Below are positions 1 through 5,042 of a stretch of 5,042 nt of DNA, piece by piece. The position numbers and the translations under genes were made by a program. Source of the stretch: Bacillota bacterium (GTDB lineage Bacteria; Bacillota; Clostridia; Peptostreptococcales; Anaerovoracaceae). Below the pieces are notes generated by a model, which was not told the DNA's origin, searched no databases, and saw nothing but the letters and a program-made list of their open reading frames with translations. Position 1 is the stretch's first letter. Each line of letters opens with the position of its first letter. The stretch is from assembly GCA_017534025.1 (NCBI GenBank), contig JAFWDF010000034.1, forward strand, positions 1-5,042, in the 5' to 3' direction.

Positions 1-909
1 GATCCCGTGGCTGTTTCCGCAGCCAATATGCTCGGGCTGGGCGACCTGCTGGACCGGGTTGTGGAAGGATTCCCGGACAGCGCCGGTCAGGAAGACGACG
101 ACGAGGATATCAAGATCGCCGTCATTGGCCGTCCAAATGTAGGCAAATCGTCTCTCATCAATGCCATGACCGGTGAAAAACGGGTGATCGTCAGTAATAT
201 TGCCGGTACAACCCGGGATTCCATCGACCTGCCTTTTGATTATGAAGGGCGGCATTATACGCTGATTGATACGGCCGGAATCCGCCGGAAGAAGAATATT
301 AATGAGAATATCGAGCGCTATTCCGTTATCCGCGCTATTTCCGCCATTGAACGCAGTGATGTCTGCGTGCTGATGATCGACGCCGTGGAAGGGGTCACGG
401 ACCAGGACAAGCGGATCGCCGGACTGGCGCATGAAGCCGGCAAGGGAATTATTGTCGCTGTAAATAAATGGGATCTGGTGGAAAAAGACAACCACACCAT
501 GAGCAAGTATGAGCGGCGTATCCGGGCGGAGCTGCCGTTCATGCCGTACGCGCCGGCGGTGTTTATTTCCGCGGTCACCGGGCAGCGTCTGATGAACATT
601 CTCAAGATGGCAGCCGCGGTGGCTGAGCACCGCGCGTTCCGGATTCCTACCGGGCAGCTGAATGCCATTCTGGAGGATGCCATGATGATGAAACAGCCGC
701 CTTCGGATAAGGGAAAGCAGCTGCGCATTTATTACGCGTCGCAGGTTGGTGTGAAACCGCCGCTGTTTTCCTTTATGATCAACAAGCGGGACCTGATGCA
801 TTTTTCGTATTCGAGATATCTGGAAAACAAACTGCGGGAAGCGTATGATTTTTCAGGGACTTCGATAAAGTTTGTCTTCCGGGAGAAGGGAGAGAAATAT
901 GATGGCTAG
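1..909 (+). CDS. der: Ribosome-assembly GTPase Der (EngA), 5'-truncated
   Basis: Der is a cytoplasmic tandem-GTPase needed for maturation of the 50S ribosomal subunit. The frame is open from base 1, so the gene begins upstream; a GTG at base 7 is only an internal Val codon. The 302 visible residues begin in the G5 loop (VSA, residues 5-7) at the end of the first GTPase domain. An acidic linker (about 31-36) follows, then the complete second GTPase domain: P-loop GRPNVGKS (43-50), GTT switch I (69-71), DTAG (90-93), NKWD (155-158) and SA (190-191). The C-terminal KH-like domain (about 213-295) carries the family blocks QVGVKPP and HFSYSRYLEN. Family members are about 440 residues, so roughly 135-140 are missing on the left. 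The TAG stop overlaps the start of plsY, which suggests co-transcription. The two-domain-plus-KH layout excludes Era or other single-domain GTPases. Confidence 0.97.
   Translation, partial: DPVAVSAANMLGLGDLLDRVVEGFPDSAGQEDDDEDIKIAVIGRPNVGKSSLINAMTGEKRVIVSNIAGTTRDSIDLPFDYEGRHYTLIDTAGIRRKKNINENIERYSVIRAISAIERSDVCVLMIDAVEGVTDQDKRIAGLAHEAGKGIIVAVNKWDLVEKDNHTMSKYERRIRAELPFMPYAPAVFISAVTGQRLMNILKMAAAVAEHRAFRIPTGQLNAILEDAMMMKQPPSDKGKQLRIYYASQVGVKPPLFSFMINKRDLMHFSYSRYLENKLREAYDFSGTSIKFVFREKGEKYDG
886..894 (+). promoter_or_regulatory. Ribosome binding site of plsY
   Basis: The purine run AAGGGAGAG lies inside the last codons of der. It sits 6-9 bases (measured from GGGAG) before the tandem ATGATG at 899 and 902. 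It therefore supports a start there rather than at the in-frame TTG at 872, which has no comparable site and would add nine non-conserved residues. Which of the two ATGs is used cannot be settled from spacing. Confidence 0.6.
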
Positions 910-1534
910 CGGCAGCATTCTGCGTCTGATTCTTTCCGTGGCGGCCGGATATCTTCTGGGCAATATTTCGCCGGCGACGATCATGGGCCGTCTGCAGGGC
1001 GTGGACATCCGGAAGGAAGGCAGCGGCAATCCGGGAACGACCAACACGCTGCGGGTTCTGGGAGCCAAATCCGCAGTGATTACATTGATAATCGATATTC
1101 TGAAAGGGGTTGCCGCTGTGCTGATCGGCCGGTATTTCGGCGGCACGGAGCTGGCAGCGTATGCGGCTGGCACGGCAGCTTTTCTGGGGCATCTTTACCC
1201 GGCTTTTTACGGATTGAAAGGCGGCAAGGGCATTGCCACCGGGTTCGGTATTCTGTTGATCCTGGACTGGCGCATCGGGCTTATCGCCATGGTTACGGCG
1301 GTTCTGGGCGCGCTGCTAAGCAAGAGAATGTCTGTGGGTTCCCTGGCAGCGGCGGTCTCACTGCCGGTTGCTTACGGCATTCTGCATGGTGTGCCGCTCG
1401 TATTCTGGGGATTGTTCATCGGAGCGATGGTCTTCTGGCGTCACCGGAGCAATATTCAGAGACTGATCCATCACGAAGAACCGACCATCGGTTTTCTGGA
1501 CAGGAAGAAGAAAGAAGGTACAAAGAATGACTGA
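899..1534 (+). CDS. plsY: Acyl-phosphate:glycerol-3-phosphate acyltransferase PlsY
   Basis: PlsY is a multi-pass inner-membrane enzyme. It transfers an acyl chain from acyl-phosphate (made by PlsX) to the sn-1 position of glycerol-3-phosphate, giving lysophosphatidic acid, the first committed step of phospholipid synthesis. The 211-residue product is of normal length and hydrophobic, with likely membrane segments near 7-26, 57-77, 84-104, 111-140 and 146-180. Family motifs are GNISPA (21-26), GSGNPGTTN (41-49; usually GSGNxGATN, so Thr replaces Ala), GHLYPAFYGLKGGKG (97-111) with the glycine-rich phosphate-binding loop, and RHRSNIQRL (181-189) followed by HHEE. The C-terminus is short and basic (DRKKKEG). 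The gene overlaps der by 11 bases and gpsA by 8. GpsA makes its substrate, so the pair works in sequence. The start could equally be ATG 902 (210 residues). Confidence 0.95.
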   Translation: MMASGSILRLILSVAAGYLLGNISPATIMGRLQGVDIRKEGSGNPGTTNTLRVLGAKSAVITLIIDILKGVAAVLIGRYFGGTELAAYAAGTAAFLGHLYPAFYGLKGGKGIATGFGILLILDWRIGLIAMVTAVLGALLSKRMSVGSLAAAVSLPVAYGILHGVPLVFWGLFIGAMVFWRHRSNIQRLIHHEEPTIGFLDRKKKEGTKND

Positions 1535-2537
1535 GAAAAGGATTGCCGTTCTCGGTGCGGGCAGCTGGGGCACCGCAATTGCCGCGGCGCTGGCTGCGAA
1601 CGGACACCGGGTGGCGCTGTGGGGCAGAAATGCATCCGCGATGGAGGAAATCCGGACGGCGCGGGAAAACCGGAAGTATTTGCCGGGGGTTGCTCTTCCG
1701 GACAATATTTTTGCAGTCCATGATCTGGCAGAGGCATTGGAAGATGCAGATCTGACGGTCTTTGTGGTACCGACGCAGGTGTTCCGGAGCGTCTTCGGGC
1801 AGGCTTCCCCGATGATTCCGCAGGGATCCATTGTGGTGAACTGTGCCAAGGGCATTGAAATAGCAACATTAAAAAGAATATCTGAAATTGTGGAGGAGTC
1901 CAGAAAGGATCTGCGTTTTGTGGCGCTGTCGGGTCCGTCCCACGCGGAAGAAGTGGGCAGACTGCTTCCTACGACACTGGTTTCCTCTTCAGTGGATGCG
2001 GAGGCAGCCGGGTTTGTGCAGGACCTGTTCATGTCCGCCAGTCTCCGGGTTTATACGAATGATGATGTCACCGGTGTGGAAATCGGCGGTGCCCTGAAGA
2101 ATATCATCGCACTGGCAGCGGGTATCTCCGACGGTATGGGATACGGCGACAATGCCAAAGCGGCGCTGATGACCCGCGGCCTGACGGAAATGGCCCGGCT
2201 GGGAGAAAATCTGGGCGGCCGGCGGCCGACATTCATGGGCCTGACCGGCATCGGCGACCTGATCGTGACCTGCACCAGTATGCACAGCCGGAACCGGCGC
2301 TGCGGTATTCTGATCGGCGAAGGACTGACTCCGGAAGAGGCGATAGAAAAAGTCGGCATGGTGGTGGAAGGCATCTATACCACGGAAGCGGTTCACCGCC
2401 TGGCGGAAGAACGGGGCGTGGAAATGCCGATCACGGAGCAGCTGTTCCAGGTAATCCGCGGCAATGTCAAAGGCCCGGACGCAGTCGATAATTTAATGCT
2501 CCGTGAGAAGCGCAATGAAGAAGACCTGCACCGCTGA
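1527..2537 (+). CDS. gpsA: NAD(P)-dependent glycerol-3-phosphate dehydrogenase
   Basis: GpsA is a cytosolic enzyme that reduces dihydroxyacetone phosphate to sn-glycerol-3-phosphate, the backbone for phospholipids. The 336 residues match the family length. The N-terminal Rossmann domain starts with GAGSWGTAIA (10-19) and LWGRN (31-35). NCAKGIE (105-111) and LSGPSHAEEV (134-143) follow. The C-terminal helical substrate domain holds the catalytic-lysine block GALKNIIALAAGI (188-200; Lys191), GDNAKAALMTRGL (207-219), GLTGIGDLIVTC (238-249), HSRNRRCG (253-260) and VEGIYTTEAV (280-289). ATG 1527 has a good site (AGAAGG at 1513-1518, 8-base spacer) and overlaps the plsY stop by 8 bases, so translation is probably coupled to PlsY. 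The 3' end overlaps the GIY-YIG gene. No key residue looks altered. Confidence 0.97.
   Translation: MTEKRIAVLGAGSWGTAIAAALAANGHRVALWGRNASAMEEIRTARENRKYLPGVALPDNIFAVHDLAEALEDADLTVFVVPTQVFRSVFGQASPMIPQGSIVVNCAKGIEIATLKRISEIVEESRKDLRFVALSGPSHAEEVGRLLPTTLVSSSVDAEAAGFVQDLFMSASLRVYTNDDVTGVEIGGALKNIIALAAGISDGMGYGDNAKAALMTRGLTEMARLGENLGGRRPTFMGLTGIGDLIVTCTSMHSRNRRCGILIGEGLTPEEAIEKVGMVVEGIYTTEAVHRLAEERGVEMPITEQLFQVIRGNVKGPDAVDNLMLREKRNEEDLHR
2505..2510 (+). promoter_or_regulatory. Weak ribosome binding site favouring ATG 2515
   Basis: GAGAAG lies inside gpsA, four bases before ATG 2515. The alternative in-frame GTG at 2503 has only an AT-rich, purine-poor upstream sequence (2488-2502) with no Shine-Dalgarno match. 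The short spacer and the 23-base overlap with gpsA suggest that ribosomes finishing gpsA contribute to initiation here. Confidence 0.4.
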
Positions 2538-2802
2538 GCGGCGGAATTATGTGTATATGGTCCGCTGCCGGGACGGGTCTCTGTACACCGGATGGACCAC
2601 GGATCCGGCGCGTCGCCTGGCAGAACACAACAGCGGAAAAGGCGCGAAATATACGAAAAGCCGCCGGCCGGTGGAACTGGTCTATCTGGAAGAGCTGGAT
2701 TCCAGGGAAGACGCCCTGCGGCGGGAAGCCGGGATCAAGCGGCTGAAACGGTCCGAGAAACTGAGGCTGCTGCAGACGGCGGATGACTTGCAGGGACATT
2801 GA
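2515..2802 (+). CDS. GIY-YIG domain protein, UPF0213 (YhbQ/YazA) family
   Basis: This is a small single-domain GIY-YIG protein of 95 residues, typical for the YhbQ/YazA group. The nuclease-fold core is visible as YVYMVRC (12-18, the GIY equivalent) and LYTGWT (23-28, the YIG equivalent). Next come DPARRLAEHN (30-39) with the expected catalytic Arg33/34, and GKGAKYTKSRRPVELVY (41-57). ALRREAGIK (67-75) carries the likely metal-binding Glu71. Nuclease chemistry is therefore possible, but the family's physiological role is not well established. It lacks UvrC-like extra domains and homing-endonuclease DNA-binding modules, so neither label fits. The start is ATG 2515; GTG 2503 would add four residues. 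The gene overlaps the 3' end of gpsA by 23 bases, so it is probably co-expressed with the lipid genes without an obvious functional link. Confidence 0.9.
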   Translation: MKKTCTAERRNYVYMVRCRDGSLYTGWTTDPARRLAEHNSGKGAKYTKSRRPVELVYLEELDSREDALRREAGIKRLKRSEKLRLLQTADDLQGH

Positions 2803-2803
2803 T

Positions 2804-2829
2804 CCGGCAGGCAGATGCCTGGCTGCCGG
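2804..2829 (+). other. Intergenic inverted repeat, terminator-like but no U-run
   Basis: The arms CCGGCAG (2804-2810) and CTGCCGG (2823-2829) are perfectly complementary. Inside them CAG/CTG (2812-2814 with 2818... to 2820-2822 region) can extend the stem past a G-G mismatch to a four-base loop. An alternative stem pairs CAGGC (2808-2812) with GCCTG (2817-2821) around AGAT, so the two folds exclude each other. The repeat begins two bases after the GIY-YIG stop codon, where a terminator is expected. However, the following bases (TCTATAACG) contain no T-tract, so a standard intrinsic terminator is not supported. It could be an attenuating or RNA-stabilising hairpin. In the rest of the gap (2830-2863) I see a TATAAC at 2832-2837 but no convincing -35 partner, so I do not call a promoter. 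Confidence 0.35.
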
Positions 2830-2863
2830 TCTATAACGCAGTTAATTACAGGAAGCGGGATTT

Positions 2864-4432
2864 ATGATTACAGCAAAGACGGAATACGGAATTCTGGAAG
2901 GTAAAAAAAAGAATAATGGATATCTGTTTCTGGGCGTGCCGTACGCGGCACCGCCGACCGGGGAACGCCGTTTCCGCGAAGCTGCAGATCCGGAACCCTG
3001 GGAGGGCATCCGGCCGGCTTTGAAAGACGCGCCTGCCTGCCTTCAGATCACCTATGATTACGGCGGGAATCCGCGGGTTGCTTCGGGAACTTCGGAAGAC
3101 TGCCTGTATCTCAATGTGCGGACGCCGGCTCCGGCTATGCAGGAGGGCGATCACGAAACCATACGGACAGACGTTTTGCTTCCGGTGTATGTATTTGTGC
3201 ACGGCGGCGCGTTTGAAATGGGCGGAAACAGTGTGCCGCTTTATGACGGACGCGCGTTTGCGGAGCGCGGTATTGTGTATGTCAATATCAACTACCGTCT
3301 CAGTGTATTCGGCGCCATGACCCTGGAAAGCCTGCAGGAGGAATCCGGCAGAAACGTGACAGGGGGCTACTGTATCTCCGATGTGTACAAGGCGCTGGAA
3401 TGGATCCACCGCAATATCCGTGCCTTCGGAGGCGATCCGGATAACGTGACGCTGGGCGGTGAGTCAGCAGGGGCCTTTCTGGTTTCTCTGATGCTTCATA
3501 CCGATGCGGCGGGCAAATGGTTCCAGCGAGCCATACTGGAGAGCGGTACGGCCCGCGGCTGTGCTGTAAAAACCAAATATGGAAGGGATAATTACCGGAT
3601 CATGCTGGAAGGATGCCGTGCCCTGGCAAAAGAGCTGGGGGCGGAGGATTCTGCCGAAGGACTTCGGAAGCTGCGGGAAATACCGGCGGAAGAACTGCTT
3701 CTGCGATGGTTTGTCCGTCAGGACGGAAGCCTGCGGGGACTGTATTCCGATCCTGCGGCTGGCGTGTGGCTGTACGGAGAGGACCGGCTGCCGGATCCGG
3801 AGGAAATCAGTGCGAAAGTCGACCTGCTGTTCGGATTTAATACGGATGAAGGCACGATGTTTGCAGATCCGTATGCCTCGGAAGAGGATTATCTGGATCT
3901 GCTGAAGGACCATTATCCGCATCACTGGGAGGAACTGGCCGCCCGGTATCCGGTTGATGCGTCCCATACTCCGTATGACCGGATGGCGGAAAGTATCGGA
4001 CTCTCATCGTTCTCTGCTTCCATGCTGCCGTATGGCGACCGGTTGGCGGACTCCGGCGGCCGCGTGTACTGTTACCATTTTGATTATCTGACGGATGCGC
4101 TGCGCCGGCAGGGCCAGGGCGTGCGGCATATTGCAGAGCTGCATTATGTTTTTCATCGTTTCCTACGGCCGGTGGGCGGTGATAATGAAGAAGGCGAAGA
4201 ACTGGCAGAATGCATGAACCGGGCATGGGCGGATTTTATCTGCAGCGGAGATCCGGGAACGCTGACGTTTAAAAATAAAAGTGTATCCTGGAAGGCCTAC
4301 AGTAAAAATGCCCGGGATGCGATTCGTTTCGGGCAGGAGCTGAGTTTCGGATCGTTGCACCGGCTGGACGAATTGTTGTATCTGGATGATCTACTTGTGA
4401 AAGAATACGGTGATATAAATGAGACTGAATAA
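2864..4432 (+). CDS. Type-B carboxylesterase (PnbA-like alpha/beta hydrolase)
   Basis: This is a 522-residue serine hydrolase of the carboxylesterase/para-nitrobenzyl esterase family, which cleaves carboxylic ester bonds; the natural substrate cannot be read from sequence. Landmarks in order are FLGVPYAAPPTGERRF (22-37), SEDCLYLNV (77-85, the family's second signature), the oxyanion hole HGGAF (113-117), PLYDGR (125-130), FGGDPDNVT (188-196), the nucleophile elbow GGESAGA (198-204; Ser201), NTDEGTMF (326-333; Glu329 as acid) and RHIAELHYVF (421-430; His422 as base). The triad is complete. There is no signal peptide or transmembrane segment, so it is probably cytosolic. ATG 2864 has AGGAAG at 2850-2855, 8 bases upstream. 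Some family blocks are altered: NYRLSVFG (143-150) where NYRLGxFG is usual, and GGYCISD (167-173) where GNxGLxD is usual. It starts after the only gap in the window and overlaps the next gene by 14 bases. Confidence 0.93.
   Translation: MITAKTEYGILEGKKKNNGYLFLGVPYAAPPTGERRFREAADPEPWEGIRPALKDAPACLQITYDYGGNPRVASGTSEDCLYLNVRTPAPAMQEGDHETIRTDVLLPVYVFVHGGAFEMGGNSVPLYDGRAFAERGIVYVNINYRLSVFGAMTLESLQEESGRNVTGGYCISDVYKALEWIHRNIRAFGGDPDNVTLGGESAGAFLVSLMLHTDAAGKWFQRAILESGTARGCAVKTKYGRDNYRIMLEGCRALAKELGAEDSAEGLRKLREIPAEELLLRWFVRQDGSLRGLYSDPAAGVWLYGEDRLPDPEEISAKVDLLFGFNTDEGTMFADPYASEEDYLDLLKDHYPHHWEELAARYPVDASHTPYDRMAESIGLSSFSASMLPYGDRLADSGGRVYCYHFDYLTDALRRQGQGVRHIAELHYVFHRFLRPVGGDNEEGEELAECMNRAWADFICSGDPGTLTFKNKSVSWKAYSKNARDAIRFGQELSFGSLHRLDELLYLDDLLVKEYGDINETE
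4409..4414 (+). promoter_or_regulatory. Partial ribosome binding site of the pseudouridine synthase gene
   Basis: GGTGAT matches the 3' part of the full anti-Shine-Dalgarno complement and lies four bases before ATG 4419, inside the esterase gene. There is no AGGAGG core, so initiation may depend on ribosomes terminating at the esterase stop 11 bases downstream of the start codon's first base. The start itself is supported mainly by the conserved N-terminus it produces. Confidence 0.35.
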
Positions 4433-5042
4433 ATATATCGCGCACAGCGGCGTAGCCTCTAGGAGAAAGGCAGATGAACTGATTGCCGCGGGAAAAGTCC
4501 GGATCAACGGACAGCCGGCGGGAATCGGAAGCGATGTCAAAGACGGCGATGTAGTGGAAGTGAACGGGCAGGTGATCCATCCGGAAAAACGAATGGTATA
4601 TTATATGCTGAACAAGCCGGTAGGGTACATTACTACGGTTTCGGACGATCACGGCAGACCGACGGTACTGGATCTCATGCCGGACATTAAAGAACGGATT
4701 TATCCGGTCGGACGGCTGGATTATAACACTTCCGGCCTGCTGATCATTACCAATGACGGCGACCTGGCAAACCGGCTCATGCATCCGTCAAAAAAAATCT
4801 ACAAGACCTATGTAGCCACCGTGAAGGGCCTGTTCACAATGGCCAATGCAGCGGCGCTGAAACGGGGGGTAGATATCGGAGACGCCTGGAAAACCATGCC
4901 TGCGGAGGTGGAAATCCTGCGGCAGAATAACGCTTCTTCGGTGGTGAAAATTCAGATCAGTGAAGGGCGCAATCATCAGGTACGCCGTATGTTTCAGGCC
5001 GTCGGACACGATGTGGTGGAATTGGAGCGCACGGCCATCGGC
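4419..5042 (+). CDS. rluB: rRNA pseudouridine synthase, RluB/RsuA family, 3'-truncated
   Basis: The frame from ATG 4419 stays open to the last base, giving 208 residues with no stop. The protein begins with a canonical S4 RNA-binding domain (MRLNKYIAHSGVASRRKAD, about 1-47, with KVRINGQ at 26-32). It continues into the RsuA-type catalytic domain: YYMLNKPVGYITT (61-73), PVGRLDYNTSGLLIITNDG (96-114) with catalytic Asp101, HPSKKIYKTY (122-131), and EGRNHQVRRMF (182-192). The enzyme isomerises a specific uridine in ribosomal RNA to pseudouridine. In Bacillota this subfamily is usually RluB-like (23S rRNA), but RsuA (16S) or RluF-like specificity cannot be excluded from this fragment. Members are about 235-290 residues, so some 30 or more are missing on the right. 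The 14-base overlap with the esterase indicates co-transcription. An A8 run at 4790-4797 lies in the Lys-Lys codons. Confidence 0.93.
   Translation, partial: MRLNKYIAHSGVASRRKADELIAAGKVRINGQPAGIGSDVKDGDVVEVNGQVIHPEKRMVYYMLNKPVGYITTVSDDHGRPTVLDLMPDIKERIYPVGRLDYNTSGLLIITNDGDLANRLMHPSKKIYKTYVATVKGLFTMANAAALKRGVDIGDAWKTMPAEVEILRQNNASSVVKIQISEGRNHQVRRMFQAVGHDVVELERTAIG

Noticed and set aside
1..4. GATC at the left edge as a possible cloning or restriction boundary
   Set aside because: A four-base match at a window edge is easily chance, and the Der reading frame runs through it normally.
7..9. GTG at base 7 as the start of the first gene
   Set aside because: The frame is open to base 1 and the residues around it match the G5 loop of Der's first GTPase domain, so the true start is outside the window.
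872..898. TTG start for plsY at 872
   Set aside because: It would add nine residues absent from the family pattern and lacks an upstream ribosome site, while ATG 899/902 has one.
1358..2032. A 224-codon open frame on the minus strand across the plsY/gpsA junction
   Set aside because: It lies opposite two clearly conserved genes, its translation is Ser/Arg/Pro-rich without a recognisable domain, and it has no supporting context. It is a shadow of GC-biased codon use.
2832..2837. TATAAC as a -10 promoter element for the esterase
   Set aside because: No -35 element lies at 16-18 bases upstream; the nearest TTGATC (2799-2804) is 27 bases away. The spacing does not support a sigma-70 type promoter.
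2846..3409. A 187-codon minus-strand open frame opposite the esterase 5' end
   Set aside because: It has no recognisable family or motif and is fully covered by the conserved esterase reading frame.
4460..4475. AGGAGAAAGG followed by ATG inside the pseudouridine synthase, resembling a strong internal ribosome site
   Set aside because: The ATG at 4473 is out of frame with the conserved protein, and the purine run simply encodes the conserved Arg-Arg-Lys of the S4 domain.
4269..4784. A 171-codon minus-strand open frame opposite the esterase 3' end and the pseudouridine synthase
   Set aside because: It spans the junction of two real plus-strand genes and shows no domain signature.

Overview
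The window is a compact, entirely plus-strand stretch of bacterial chromosome with six genes and one 61-base gap. The first and last genes are cut by the window edges. All six have recognisable families. Protein similarity, purine-rich Shine-Dalgarno sites and the order der-plsY-gpsA point to Bacillota, most likely a Clostridia-type anaerobe with moderately high GC. That placement is inferred from memory of gene order and not from any search.

Layout: (1) 1-909, the 3' two-thirds of der (ribosome-assembly GTPase); (2) 899-1534, plsY (acyl-phosphate:glycerol-3-phosphate acyltransferase); (3) 1527-2537, gpsA (glycerol-3-phosphate dehydrogenase); (4) 2515-2802, a small GIY-YIG domain protein of the YhbQ/YazA (UPF0213) type; then a gap at 2803-2863 holding an imperfect 26-base inverted repeat; (5) 2864-4432, a type-B carboxylesterase with an intact Ser-Glu-His triad and no signal peptide; (6) 4419-5042, the start of an RluB/RsuA-type 23S/16S rRNA pseudouridine synthase, running off the right edge.

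The first four genes overlap one another by 11, 8 and 23 bases, and genes 5 and 6 overlap by 14 bases. This suggests one or two transcripts with coupled translation. Functionally, GpsA makes sn-glycerol-3-phosphate and PlsY puts the first acyl chain on it, so the core is the entry point of membrane phospholipid synthesis, placed beside ribosome-maturation (der) and rRNA-modification (pseudouridine synthase) genes. The GIY-YIG protein and the esterase are the less expected members.

I found no tRNA or rRNA gene, CRISPR array, insertion sequence, phage gene or attachment site, and no sign of a new defence or mobile system. The points worth a second look are modest: the esterase's position and its altered family motifs, the gap hairpin, two in-frame A8 tracts, and the absence of spoIVA after gpsA.
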